A stretch of 64,000 bases of DNA from Bradyrhizobium liaoningense (GCF_018130955.1 NZ_JAFCJM010000024.1:35576-99575); one strand, 5' to 3'. Positions 1 to 8,748 are shown, counted from the stretch's first letter. A program made the numbers and translations. The notes: generated by a model not told the origin, from the letters alone.

Positions 1-195
1 GCCCTGGAATTATCCGCGACCGCGCTGATCCTTGTGCACAATCACCCCTCCGGCGATCCGACGCCGTCGCAGGCCGACATCCAGATGACCAAGGCGATCA
101 TCGACATCGCCAAGCCGCTCGGCATTGCCGTGCACGACCACATCATCGTCGGCAAGAGCGGGCACGCGAGCCTGCGCGGGATGCGACTGATCTAA
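1..195 (+). CDS. radC: RadC-family JAB-domain protein, C-terminal part
   Basis: The last 64 codons of a RadC protein run in from the left edge; its start lies outside the window. The visible part carries the JAMM metal-binding signature HNHPSGDPTPSQAD followed by the typical ending with VHDHIIVG. The family is historically called a DNA repair protein, but its cellular role is unsettled; the fold is that of a zinc metallo-isopeptidase. It ends in a normal TAA stop. The roughly 300 bases after it, up to the next start at 492, show no gene or clear hairpin terminator. Confidence 0.9.
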   Translation, partial: ALELSATALILVHNHPSGDPTPSQADIQMTKAIIDIAKPLGIAVHDHIIVGKSGHASLRGMRLI

Positions 196-491
196 GCGAG
201 CGATGCCTCCGCTCCCGGGCTGCCGCGTTCGGTAGTGGCACCAACCGTATCAGAACTTGAACGAGAATCTGCCACCGACCTCGACGACCGTCAGGTGGTC
301 GCTTGTGGGCGTGCGCCCGCGGGAGCGTCGTTGGACGATGGACAGGGCCTCGATTTGACCCGCGGTTTCGGTTGTTGTCCGGCCGCGCCATGTGCTAAAA
401 TTCTAAAACTTGGGTGCGCCAACGGGCGGCCCGGGAGCAGTTTTCGATAGCCGCCTCGGTTCGGATCGCGTCCTCACCAAAGGAGCGCGGC

Positions 492-1667
492 ATGACATGT
501 TGGCCCAGAGGAATTGCAGTCGCTGCGATTCTGGGGTTTGGCGCGATCTCGCTCATGGACGTCGCGGCTCGCGCCGAGCCAGGCGTGTACGACGACCGGA
601 TCTTGTTCGGACAATCGGCGGCCTTTGAGGGGCCCGCGGCGGCGTTGGGTCTTGGCATGCGGGAAGGTATTCTCGCGTCCTTCAACGAAGCCAATGCCAC
701 CGGCGGAGTTAATGGTCGGAGGCTGGAGCTTGTCTCCTATGACGACGGCTACGAACCGGAAAAGGCAATTGCCAACACCAAGCGCCTGATCGATGAGAAC
801 GGGGTGTTCGCGCTCGTCGGCGAAGTGGGCACGCCCACCTCCAACGCGGCGCAGCCGATCACTACGGAAGCCGGGGTGCCGTTTATCGGGCCGTTTACAG
901 GCGCCGCTTTCTTGCGCAACCCGTCGCTCCGCAACGTGATCAACATTCGCGGCTCGTATGATCAGGAGACTGAGGCCTGGATCGAGCATCTCACCGCTGA
1001 CCTCGGCGTTTCGCGGATCGCCATCCTGTACCAGGACGACACCTTCGGTCGCGCCGGTCTCTCGGGCGTCGCGAAGGCGATGGAAAAGCGTGGCATGAAG
1101 CTGGTCGCTGAAGGCACTTTCGAGCGCAACACGACCGCGGTGAAGACGGCGCTGCTGGCGATCCGCAAGGCGGGCCCCGAGGCCGTCGTGATGGTCGGCC
1201 CCTACAAGCCGTGCGCCGAGTTCATCAAGCTGGCACGTCGGCTCAAGCTGGACGCCGTCTTCGTCAACATCTCATTCGTCGGCGCCAACGCCCTCGCCAA
1301 GGAGCTCGGCGAGGACGGCAAGGGAGTTGTGGTGACTCAGGTCGTACCATTCCCCGGGGACCCGAGCATCCCGCTTGTGGCCCGGTACCAAAAGGCGCTC
1401 AAGATAGCGAATCCGGACGCCCAGGTCGGCTTTGTCTCGCTCGAGGGATACATGGTCGGCCGATTGGTCATCGAAGCCTTGGGAAAGGTGAAAGGTCCGG
1501 TTACGCGGGCGGGGCTGCTTTCGACCATCAAGGAAGTCGGCACGTTCGATCTGGGCGGCGTCACGCTGTCCTATGGCCCAGACGACAATCAGGGAATGGA
1601 CCAGGTCTTCCTCACCGTGATCCGGGCGGATGGCAGCTTCAAGCCAGTCGACCGCCTGGAACGTTGA
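492..1667 (+). CDS. Branched-chain amino acid-type (LivJ-like) periplasmic binding protein
   Basis: A 391-residue type 1 periplasmic binding protein of the Leu/Ile/Val/amide family. I chose the ATG at 492 over the GTG at 414 because AAAGGAG lies just upstream with good spacing and because the protein then opens with a signal peptide ending in an AARA cleavage site before EPGVYDDR. The mature part begins with the family's typical ILFGQSAAFEGPAAALG segment, and VGEVGTPTSNAA lies near the first ligand-binding loop. No permease or ATPase gene is nearby. The next gene, 63 bases downstream, is a membrane-bound cyclase, so this protein may present a ligand to that receptor rather than feed an ABC importer. 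That role is an inference; the ligand is unknown. Confidence 0.88.
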   Translation: MTCWPRGIAVAAILGFGAISLMDVAARAEPGVYDDRILFGQSAAFEGPAAALGLGMREGILASFNEANATGGVNGRRLELVSYDDGYEPEKAIANTKRLIDENGVFALVGEVGTPTSNAAQPITTEAGVPFIGPFTGAAFLRNPSLRNVINIRGSYDQETEAWIEHLTADLGVSRIAILYQDDTFGRAGLSGVAKAMEKRGMKLVAEGTFERNTTAVKTALLAIRKAGPEAVVMVGPYKPCAEFIKLARRLKLDAVFVNISFVGANALAKELGEDGKGVVVTQVVPFPGDPSIPLVARYQKALKIANPDAQVGFVSLEGYMVGRLVIEALGKVKGPVTRAGLLSTIKEVGTFDLGGVTLSYGPDDNQGMDQVFLTVIRADGSFKPVDRLER

Positions 1668-1730
1668 AGCGGCGGGCAGGCGCGTCATCGCCGGGCAACG
1701 CGGACCCGCTTCAGTCGATGGCATGCCGTC

Positions 1731-4700
1731 ATGGATCAAGCGAATCGAGAGTATCTTGGACCGACCTCCGTCGAAGTCGACACTTCGAAGTCAGTCGTCG
1801 CGGGTCGCAAGCATGACGGCAAGGCGGCCCTAGGCATCAAGGCCAAACTGTTCCTGGCATTCGGCGGGATGGCCATGTTGACCGTCGGCGCCGCCGTGGT
1901 CGCGTGGTACGCATTCACCGACATTGACAGATCGGTGACGCGGATCACCGCTGAGAGCGTCGTCGGCATGGCGGCCTCGCTCCGGCTGGCCGAAAAGAGC
2001 GCGGAGATCGCGGCGACGGCTCCAGCGCTCATTGCGAGCCGCAGCGAAGAGGAGCGGTCCAAGGAACAGGAGAAGCTCGTTCGTAGATTGAATGAAATCT
2101 CCGCCGTGACCGAGAGTCTGAGGGTCACGGGCATGGCCAAGGCAACATTCGCCAATCTGACCGAGATCGAAGGCAAGATCGCAACCGAGCTAAAGGCGCT
2201 GGACGGCGCTGTCGCGCAGCGCCTGCGACTGAGCGCGCAAAGGCAGGCCGCGGTCGCGGATCTTGCCGTCGTTGAGACCAGGTTCCAGAACGCCTTGGAG
2301 CCTTTGGTGGACGACGCCGGCTTCAACCTCGTCACCACCAGCGAGGAGGTGACGGCCAAGAGCAAGGAGGCGATCATAGGCCTGATCGAGGGCGGGGTGA
2401 ATGCCTTACAGGCGCTGCTGACGCTGCGCGCCGATGGCAATCTGGCGGCGAGCCTGTTGCGCGAAGCGGCGCACGTCGACGATCCGGCCCTGATTCAGCC
2501 CATCCGCGAGCGGTTCTCGGCTGCAGCAGCCGCGATCGAGAAGAGTCTCATGGCGTTGCCTCAGTCGAACGAGAACAAGCGGCTGCATGAGGTGAGCAAG
2601 TCGTTGATTGCGCTCGGCCGCGGCGTGGACAACGTTTTCCAGGTCCGGTCGCAGGAGCTCCGTGCCCCTGTCGAGACGCGGCACTCGCTTCAGGTCAAGC
2701 GTGAAGACATGACGGCGGCGGTGGAGTTGGCGTACCGCAAATTGTTCGAGACGCTTACGCCGATGGTGGACGACGCCGGCTTCGACCTCGTCACCACCAG
2801 CGAGGAGGTGACGGCCAAGAGCACGAAGGCGATCACCGGCTTGGTCGAGGGTGGGGCGAACACCTTGCAGGTGCTGCTGACGCTGCGCGCCGAGGGCAAC
2901 CTGGCGGCGGGCCTCCTGAATGCGGCCGCCGGCGTCCCTGATCCCACTTCACTCAAGCCGCTCCAGGAGCGCTTCGTCGCGGCCGCGAGCCGCGCGGAGA
3001 AGCTGCTCGCACGGCTTCCGGCCGCGGCTTACGGCGATACACTCAAGGGCCTCACGGAAAAGCTGATCGCGTTTGGCACTTCTACGGAAAATATCTTCAA
3101 CTTGCGACGCGAGGAGTTGCGCCAGATTGCGGTTGCGCAGGCGTCGTTGCAGACCAGCAACGCGCTCGTCCTGCGTCTCGGCAAGGAGGTGGCGGAACTC
3201 GTCCTGACTGCCCAGAACAGCAGCGATGCCGCGGCGCTCCGCACCGCCCAGGCCATCCGCGATGGCCGGCTCCTGCTTCTCCTCATCACTGCTCTGAGCG
3301 TATTGGGCGCAGTCGTGATTGCGGTGCTGTATGTGGTGCCCCGAATCGTAAGACCCATAGAGAACATTACAGCGGCGATGAGTGGCCTCGCCGCGGGTGA
3401 CACGTCGATCGACGTGCCGGGTCGCGACCGCAGCGACGAGATCGGCCGAATGGCAGAGGCGCTGGGCGTCTTCCGGGACACGGCTATCGAGGTGCAGCGA
3501 TCGAACCTAAGGGAGATTCGGGAAGGACGCCGGCGGTTGTCGGTCGCGATCGAGAGCATCTCCGAGGCCTTCTCGCTCTACGATGGCGAGGATCGCCTTG
3601 TCATTAGCAACAACAAGTATCGAACGCTCCTCTACCCAGGCGACGGCTCCGTCGAGATATCGCCCGGGATGACGTTCGAAAGCATCATTCGACGCGCTGC
3701 TGAGCGCGGCTACATCAGGGACGCCGACGGCCGGGTCGATGAGTGGGTTCGCGAACGCATGGCGCTTCACCGGGAACCGAGTGGACCGAAGGTCCAGCAG
3801 CGAGGCGACGGCCGCTGGATCCTGGTCAGCGAGCGCAAGACCGACGACGGTAGCACGGTGGCCGTATACTCGGACGTCACGGAGTTGAAACAGCGCGAGA
3901 CTCAGTTGGCAGACAAATCTCGGGCGCTAGAGCAGCTCTCAAACCAGCTCGCGAAATACCTTTCGCCCCAGGTATACGAGTCTATCTTCAGCGGAAAGCA
4001 GGAAGTCAAAATCGCGAGTCGCCGGAAAGAGCTGACCGTCTTCTTTTCGGACATCGCGGGCTTCACCGAGACGACGGATCGTCTGGAGTCAGAGGACCTG
4101 ACCCGGCTGCTGAACCACTATCTGACGGAGATGTCGCAGATCGCCCTTTCCTATGGAGCGACTATCGACAAATACGTCGGCGACGCCATCGTCATCTTCT
4201 TCGGTGATCCGGAGACACGCGGCGTCAAGGAGGACGCCCTCACCTGCGTCGAGATGGCCATCGCCATGCGGAAGAGAATGCTTGAGCTGCAGGAGGTGTG
4301 GCGGGCGTCGGGCATCGAGAAACCCCTCCAGTGCCGGATCGGAATCAACACGGGGTACTGCACCGTCGGGAACTTCGGCAGCGAGGACCGGATGGACTAC
4401 ACCATCATCGGCGGCGGCGTGAACCTCGCCTCTCGGCTTGAGGCTGCCGCCACGCCGGGCGAGATCCTCATATCCTTCGAAACCTATGCGAATGTTCGCG
4501 ACCGGATCCACTGTGAGGAGCACGGGCACATTTCTGTCAAGGGCATCGCCTACCCGGTCGCGACCTACCAGGTCGTCGACGCCTATGAGAACCTCGGCAC
4601 CGAGCGCCTGTTCATGCACGAGGAACGCCCCAACCTGAGACTCGACCTCAATCTCGACGCGATGTCCGCCAGTGATCGAGATCATGCGGCCATCGTGTTA

Positions 4701-4808
4701 CGCGAGGCCTTGAATCGATTGTCTGCACTCGACCAAGCTTCCACGCCGGGACCACAGGAGACGGAGCAAGTCGCGTCCGCTCGGAACGGCCCGCCAAAGG
4801 CAGAATAA
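1731..4808 (+). CDS. Membrane class III adenylate/guanylate cyclase with duplicated sensor, HAMP and PAS regions
   Basis: A 1025-residue receptor cyclase. A cytoplasmic N-terminus of about 37 residues is followed by a membrane helix near 38-64, a long helical periplasmic region to about 512, a second helix near 513-540, HAMP at about 541-595, a PAS-like segment near 600-720, and a class III catalytic domain at about 765-950. The catalytic domain keeps FFSDIAGF and DKYVGDA (metal-binding Asp residues), the Lys of DKYVGD, DYTIIG, and VNLASRLE with the transition-state Asn and Arg. Lys plus Thr at the purine-reading positions favours ATP, giving cAMP. The periplasmic region holds two homologous copies with a 153-residue period, starting near residues 193 and 346. 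It probably forms a unit with the binding protein just upstream. The ATG at 1731 was taken as start. Confidence 0.92.
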   Translation: MDQANREYLGPTSVEVDTSKSVVAGRKHDGKAALGIKAKLFLAFGGMAMLTVGAAVVAWYAFTDIDRSVTRITAESVVGMAASLRLAEKSAEIAATAPALIASRSEEERSKEQEKLVRRLNEISAVTESLRVTGMAKATFANLTEIEGKIATELKALDGAVAQRLRLSAQRQAAVADLAVVETRFQNALEPLVDDAGFNLVTTSEEVTAKSKEAIIGLIEGGVNALQALLTLRADGNLAASLLREAAHVDDPALIQPIRERFSAAAAAIEKSLMALPQSNENKRLHEVSKSLIALGRGVDNVFQVRSQELRAPVETRHSLQVKREDMTAAVELAYRKLFETLTPMVDDAGFDLVTTSEEVTAKSTKAITGLVEGGANTLQVLLTLRAEGNLAAGLLNAAAGVPDPTSLKPLQERFVAAASRAEKLLARLPAAAYGDTLKGLTEKLIAFGTSTENIFNLRREELRQIAVAQASLQTSNALVLRLGKEVAELVLTAQNSSDAAALRTAQAIRDGRLLLLLITALSVLGAVVIAVLYVVPRIVRPIENITAAMSGLAAGDTSIDVPGRDRSDEIGRMAEALGVFRDTAIEVQRSNLREIREGRRRLSVAIESISEAFSLYDGEDRLVISNNKYRTLLYPGDGSVEISPGMTFESIIRRAAERGYIRDADGRVDEWVRERMALHREPSGPKVQQRGDGRWILVSERKTDDGSTVAVYSDVTELKQRETQLADKSRALEQLSNQLAKYLSPQVYESIFSGKQEVKIASRRKELTVFFSDIAGFTETTDRLESEDLTRLLNHYLTEMSQIALSYGATIDKYVGDAIVIFFGDPETRGVKEDALTCVEMAIAMRKRMLELQEVWRASGIEKPLQCRIGINTGYCTVGNFGSEDRMDYTIIGGGVNLASRLEAAATPGEILISFETYANVRDRIHCEEHGHISVKGIAYPVATYQVVDAYENLGTERLFMHEERPNLRLDLNLDAMSASDRDHAAIVLREALNRLSALDQASTPGPQETEQVASARNGPPKAE

Positions 4809-4849
4809 CGGCGCGCTTAGTGCAGTTGATCTAGGTCAGGTCAGAACAC

Positions 4850-5545
4850 CTAGTTCTTGCTGGTTTTCAGGTGTTCTTCCGCTGCGGCGAAACCGCTCTT
4901 GGCCTTGAGTGTCAAAGCAGTCGGCTGTGGCTTCCATTCGGAAACCAGCTTTTCTGCATTCTCGAGCTCCGGCTTGGACAGCATTGCACCAAACTCGTCC
5001 ACATTCTTCTTGGGAGCGATTCTCGAGAGTTTGAAATACGCGTACGACAAGGACCGATCTTTTGGCACGCCTTTTCCAGCGGAATACACACGGGACAGAC
5101 TAAAGAGGGCGTTGGGATATCCCTGATCGCCCGCCATCTTCCACCATTTCAGCGCCTCTTCTGAATTTCCGTGCTTGTCATACAGATTGGCGACATCGTG
5201 CTGGGCCAGCGCATAGCCGGCTTGGGCGGACACAAGTTTGTATTTCAGGGCTTGACCTTGATCCAATGCGACAATGCCCGCGCCTTGCCCGTCATAGTAA
5301 CAACCAAGCTTATAGGCTCCGAGCGGGTCGCCGGCCGCAGTCGATTTTTGAAACCACTCAAATGCCTGCCTGGGATCCTGTTCTGTGCCGATGCCATTAT
5401 TGTACATCATGCCCACATGGTACTGCGCCTCGGCATCTCCCTTGTTAGCTAACGCCACCATCGCCTTCAGGGTGTCCGCGTCATTTGCATGGGCGGGCAT
5501 TGCGAGGAACAGGAGGCACGTAAAGGCCAAGGCAACAAACTTCAT
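4850..5545 (-). CDS. Exported Sel1-repeat (SLR) protein
   Basis: A 231-residue protein built of Sel1-like helical repeats, for example AEAQYHVGMMYNNGIGTEQDPRQA and later PNALFSLSRVYSAGKG units. Such repeats are protein-interaction scaffolds. I chose the ATG at 5545 because it gives a clean signal peptide (MKFVALAFTCLLFLAMPAHA); longer readings from 5572 or 5689 would bury it. Export to the periplasm is therefore likely. It is convergent with the cyclase gene, with about 40 bases between stops. No partner can be named from context. GC content around the gene is visibly lower than in its neighbours, which may hint at a different history. Confidence 0.85.
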   Translation of the reverse strand: MKFVALAFTCLLFLAMPAHANDADTLKAMVALANKGDAEAQYHVGMMYNNGIGTEQDPRQAFEWFQKSTAAGDPLGAYKLGCYYDGQGAGIVALDQGQALKYKLVSAQAGYALAQHDVANLYDKHGNSEEALKWWKMAGDQGYPNALFSLSRVYSAGKGVPKDRSLSYAYFKLSRIAPKKNVDEFGAMLSKPELENAEKLVSEWKPQPTALTLKAKSGFAAAEEHLKTSKN

Positions 5546-5768
5546 ATCAAGTCCCGCTCGGGTTTGAACCATTGTATCTTGGTCACTCAAACCGGAAACA
5601 AGTTCGCTGCGGAACGGAAATGAGGCTGCGGCATGTTTGCCAATGCGCGCCGCTACCGCCCCGTTCCGCGCCGCCTGCACGGGGGGCACAGCTCGAAAAT
5701 GCGAACGGGATCAAGGCGATAGCTCGCATTTCCCGCATGACCATCCGTATGGCGTCGGTTGTTGCAGA

Positions 5769-6191
5769 TCATGCCGGACGGGCCGCTGAAGCGGAGCTGA
5801 TCGGGCAATCGAGCATCCACTGCACGCCAAAACGGTCGGTGAGCTTGCCGTAGTAGTCGCCCCAGGGCTGGATGCCGAGCGGCGTGGTGATCGTGCCGCC
5901 GTCGGCGAGCTTGTTGAACAGCTCCGTCGTCGCCTGCTCGTCATCCATCATGAGGATGTGCGCCGAGCCGCGCATCGGCTCGGCGTCGTCATTGTCGGAT
6001 GCGTAGAAGCAGATGCCGGGGCCTTCGAATTTGGCGTGCATGATCTTGCCGCGCATCGCGGGATTCCGCAGCGGCATGCCGGCTTCGCCGTGACGCATCA
6101 TGTGCGTGACCTTGCCGAGACCGCACGCGGTGTAGAAGGCGAGCGCCGGTTCGCAATTCGTCGTGAAGAAGAGATAGTTCGACAGCTGCAT
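5769..6191 (-). CDS. VOC-superfamily (PhnB/glyoxalase-like) protein
   Basis: A 140-residue vicinal-oxygen-chelate protein of the PhnB-like type: it opens with QLSNYLFFTTNCEPALAFYTACGLG and ends with the WGDYYGKLTDRFGVQWMLDCP segment typical of that group. The ATG at 6191 is preceded by a strong AGGAGG site. The substrate is not predictable; members include fosfomycin or bleomycin-binding proteins, glyoxalases and many unassigned enzymes. It lies 16 bases downstream of a TetR gene on the same strand and is almost certainly co-transcribed with it, so it is probably under that regulator's control. Confidence 0.87.
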   Translation of the reverse strand: MQLSNYLFFTTNCEPALAFYTACGLGKVTHMMRHGEAGMPLRNPAMRGKIMHAKFEGPGICFYASDNDDAEPMRGSAHILMMDDEQATTELFNKLADGGTITTPLGIQPWGDYYGKLTDRFGVQWMLDCPISSASAARPA

Positions 6192-6207
6192 CTGAAATCC
6201 TCCTCGA

Positions 6208-6789
6208 TCAGCTTTCGACGCAGGCATTGAGCGCCGCCACGCGGCAGGCGGATGCAATCGCCGCGCTGACGTCCTTGTCGGCGACCGCGCGCGCCATGGT
6301 GACACCGCCGGACAGGATCGCGAGCAGCGCCCAGGCGCGCGCGCGCTTGTCCTTGCGCGAACGGCCCGGCAGTCCGTCGGCGACCGCGTTCACCACGCCC
6401 TCGATCTCGGCCTCGTAGATGATTTTGATCCCGGCATCGGCGCGCTGCACTTCGGAGGTCAGGCTCTGCAGCGCGCAGCTCGAGCCGAGCTCACAGACCC
6501 GCTTCTGTCCGAGATAGAAATCGACGAACACCTCGATCCATTTGACGCCGTGCTCGGTGCGCAAGGTCTCGACACCGACGCGCAGCTCTTGCAGGCCGGC
6601 CACGAGCGCGGCCTCGAACGCTTCGCCCTTGGACGAGAAGTGGCCGTAGAACGCCCCTGATGTCACCTCGGCTTCCTTGGCGAGGCCGTCGACGCCGATG
6701 CCGCCAAAGCCCAGGCGGCGAAAACCGCGCCCTGCGGCGGCCACCATCCGCGCCCGCGCTTCTTCCTTGTGTCCTGCCTTGTAGCGCAC
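6208..6789 (-). CDS. TetR/AcrR-family transcriptional regulator
   Basis: A 193-residue TetR protein. The N-terminal helix-turn-helix is clear: VDGLAKEAEVTSGAFYGHFSSKGEAFEAAL at about residues 33-62. The C-terminal ligand-binding domain resembles that of the AcrR/NemR-like group. The start is a GTG at 6789 with GAGG seven bases upstream; no in-frame ATG gives a better start. It is the first gene of a two-gene unit with the VOC protein and is divergent from a tautomerase gene. The intergenic region carries a 20-bp perfect palindrome and a 19-bp direct repeat (see 6807-6891) that are the likely operators for both directions. Confidence 0.9.
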   Translation of the reverse strand: MRYKAGHKEEARARMVAAAGRGFRRLGFGGIGVDGLAKEAEVTSGAFYGHFSSKGEAFEAALVAGLQELRVGVETLRTEHGVKWIEVFVDFYLGQKRVCELGSSCALQSLTSEVQRADAGIKIIYEAEIEGVVNAVADGLPGRSRKDKRARAWALLAILSGGVTMARAVADKDVSAAIASACRVAALNACVES

Positions 6790-6806
6790 CGCGCGACCTC
6801 ATTAAA

Positions 6807-6891
6807 TAACGATCGTGATTTTATCATTGACAGCACCACACCCGTCGTGCGAATGCCGTCACGATCGTTATATAACGATCGCAATTTTATC
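6807..6891. promoter_or_regulatory. Probable TetR operator region: palindrome and direct repeats
   Basis: Between the divergent TetR and tautomerase genes, TAACGATCGTGATTTTATC (6807-6825) recurs as TAACGATCGCAATTTTATC (6873-6891), 17 of 19 bases identical, spaced 66 bp apart. The second copy is the right part of a perfect 20-bp palindrome, CGATCGTTATATAACGATCG at 6862-6881. AT-rich palindromes of this length in a tetR divergent promoter are typical self-operators. Assignment to the TetR at 6208-6789 is inference from position. Confidence 0.7.
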
Positions 6892-6948
6892 GCAAGCCGC
6901 CAATCGCCTGTCGGGCGTTCGCGGCCTCACATCGAAGGGAGCAGCACC

Positions 6949-7374
6949 ATGCCGATCAACGTCCTTGTCACCGATGGCATTCTCAGCGCGACCGCCCAGC
7001 AGCAGATGTTCGCCGAGCTGACAGCCTCGTTCCTGAGGCATCACGATCTCGCGGGCAATTCGTTCCTGACGCCGAATGTGATCGGCGAGATCAACACCGT
7101 CCCGAGGGGCAAATCATTTGCCGGCGGTGCATCGAACGACATCGTCGTGGTCGAGCTGAAGGTACCGTCCTTCGCGCTCGGAACGCCCGCGCAAAAGGCT
7201 GGCTTCATCGCCGACGCCACCGAGATCGTGTTCAGGGCGGCCGAGGGCCGTCATCCGCGCGAGCGGATCTTTGTCAACATGGTCTATGCGGTGGACGGCC
7301 TGTGGGGCATCGGCGGCAAGGCCTACACCAATGCCGAGCTCGGCGAAGCCGTAAGCCAGGCCGGCGCTGCATAA
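6949..7374 (+). CDS. Tautomerase-family protein
   Basis: A 141-residue protein beginning MPINVLVTDG, so Met removal exposes the N-terminal proline that serves as the catalytic base in the 4-oxalocrotonate tautomerase superfamily. The start at 6949 has GAAGGGA eight bases upstream. It is longer than the 60-80-residue 4-OT enzymes, about the size of fused or MSAD/cis-CaaD-like members, so activity could be tautomerase or dehalogenase-like. It is divergent from, and probably repressed by, the TetR gene. A 9-bp GC-rich inverted repeat follows at 7397-7426. Confidence 0.82.
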   Translation: MPINVLVTDGILSATAQQQMFAELTASFLRHHDLAGNSFLTPNVIGEINTVPRGKSFAGGASNDIVVVELKVPSFALGTPAQKAGFIADATEIVFRAAEGRHPRERIFVNMVYAVDGLWGIGGKAYTNAELGEAVSQAGAA

Positions 7375-7396
7375 GAGCCAGCCGGCCAACATGACA

Positions 7397-7426
7397 ATGC
7401 CGGCGTCGCTCGCGCGGCGCCGGCAT
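7397..7426. terminator. GC-rich hairpin between convergent genes
   Basis: ATGCCGGCG (7397-7405) is perfectly complementary to CGCCGGCAT (7418-7426). It sits between the convergent tautomerase and glycine-zipper genes and could end transcription from both sides. There is no T-run, so a classical intrinsic terminator is not proven. Confidence 0.4.
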
Positions 7427-7444
7427 CAAGACAGTCTTGCCAGC

Positions 7445-7750
7445 TCAGTAGCAGTAGCGCGGGTCGACCTGGACGTAGTAGCCGTCGGGACGCTGCATGT
7501 AGCAACCACGCTGATAGGCGTAATAGCCGGAGCGACGGCGCTCACCTTCGGCGGCGATCGCGGCACCCGTCCCCGCCCCCACGACGGCACCGATCGCAGC
7601 ACCGCGGCCGCCACCCATGGCGCCGCCGAGGATCGCGCCGCCGACGCCGCCGATGATCGCGCCGCCAATGGCGTCCTGCGCGGCAGCTTCATGCACCGGC
7701 ATGGCCATCGCAACCGTCAGACACGCCGCAATTCCAAGACCTCGAAGCAT
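7445..7750 (-). CDS. Small exported glycine-zipper protein
   Basis: A 101-residue protein with a signal peptide (about residues 1-24, ending HEAAAQ) and then a glycine-zipper stretch, GGAIIGGVGGAILGGAMGGG, with more small-residue spacing after it. The C-terminus is short and aromatic (GYYAYQRGCYMQRPDGYYVQVDPRYCY) with two Cys residues. Glycine zippers pack in membranes, as in outer-membrane lipoprotein-like proteins. The ATG at 7750 has GGAGG upstream. The function is unknown; an envelope-associated role is an inference from these features. Confidence 0.8.
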   Translation of the reverse strand: MLRGLGIAACLTVAMAMPVHEAAAQDAIGGAIIGGVGGAILGGAMGGGRGAAIGAVVGAGTGAAIAAEGERRRSGYYAYQRGCYMQRPDGYYVQVDPRYCY

Positions 7751-7878
7751 CCTGAATCCTCCGTTGTGATGCGGCCAGTCATAGCCTCCGCGGCGATTCC
7801 GGGCCAGCACAATTGCTCGGCTCGGCGGGGACGACCGGCGCATGGCGCGCCAGCCCTTCCGCTGTCGCCCCTCGCATT

Positions 7879-8187
7879 TTACTTCGGGAGTCTGAACGAC
7901 AGCAAAATGGCTTCGGGCGACTGCCTGAACTCCTTGGTCACGGTTTCGCGCACGATCGCGGAAAGCTCGGCCAGCGGCTTGGCCTCGTAGATCCCCGGGA
8001 ATTGCACCGTCACCGAGGTCAGCCGGCCGTTGTGCCAGTTGAAGCCGACCTGCGGTTTTGTGCCGGTCGACTGCTCGAGATCGGTCTCCACGGCCTTGGC
8101 CTGCTGGAAGCCCTCCTTGACCGTGCTCACGACATCGCAGGCGGAAAGGGGCAGGGCAAGAACGAGGAGCACCGCTGGTCTGAACAT
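7879..8187 (-). CDS. Putative small lipoprotein
   Basis: A 102-residue hypothetical protein. The N-terminus MFRPAVLLVLALPLSAC is a lipoprotein signal with the lipobox LSAC, putting the acylated Cys at residue 17. Two ATGs are adjacent (8190 and 8187); the one at 8187 is better spaced from GGAGG. The remainder (TVKEGFQQAKAVETDLEQSTGTKPQVGFNW and so on) matches no family I can name. It is separate from its neighbours and on the same strand as the gene at 8275-8649. Confidence 0.72.
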   Translation of the reverse strand: MFRPAVLLVLALPLSACDVVSTVKEGFQQAKAVETDLEQSTGTKPQVGFNWHNGRLTSVTVQFPGIYEAKPLAELSAIVRETVTKEFRQSPEAILLSFRLPK

Positions 8188-8274
8188 CATGCCTCCATGG
8201 CGATGCCGGCTATCAACTACGGCGTGCATGATGGGCCAACTGCCGCACGGTTGACAAGGCGGCACGCTCGGCGC

Positions 8275-8649
8275 TTACGGCTCGATCCAGCGCTGCACGG
8301 CCTCGGCTGTATCGGCCGGCGTCGTGTTGAAACAGATGGCGGCGTTTGGCGCCAGGCGGTGGACGAGATTGATGACCTTCTCGAACATGAGCAGGCGCGC
8401 CTTCGGCTCGCGCAATCCGGCGCCGATCACGATGCAGTCGAAGCGCTCGTCGCGCAGCGCCGCCGTGACCGTGGCCTCCGCGGTCTCGTCCGGATCGATC
8501 AGGCAGCTCGTCACCTCATAGCCGAGATCGCGCAGGCGCAGGAACTGCGCCTCGATATAGGAGCGGACGAGCTCCGGCGTGAGCTGCGGAAAGACGCTGT
8601 AATCCACACTGCCGGGCTCAATGCCGATCGCAAGCACGCGCTTTGCCAT
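8275..8649 (-). CDS. Conserved hypothetical protein, Rossmann-like
   Basis: A 124-residue soluble protein, MAKRVLAIGIEPGSVDY at the start and RFDCIVIGAGLREPKARLL in the middle. The alternating hydrophobic strands and glycine-rich turns suggest a small alpha/beta fold like a receiver or flavodoxin domain, but no nucleotide-binding or phosphoacceptor motif is certain. No membrane or signal segment is seen. The context gives no pathway. Confidence 0.7.
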   Translation of the reverse strand: MAKRVLAIGIEPGSVDYSVFPQLTPELVRSYIEAQFLRLRDLGYEVTSCLIDPDETAEATVTAALRDERFDCIVIGAGLREPKARLLMFEKVINLVHRLAPNAAICFNTTPADTAEAVQRWIEP

Positions 8650-8748
8650 GCAGCGCTCCAGGTGCCACCGTACGACTGCTGCGCCTGCAGCAGCCTGACT
8701 GCAAACGGCGACACGGGCGCCTGGGTTCCCTGTTCCCTGGGCGAGCTC

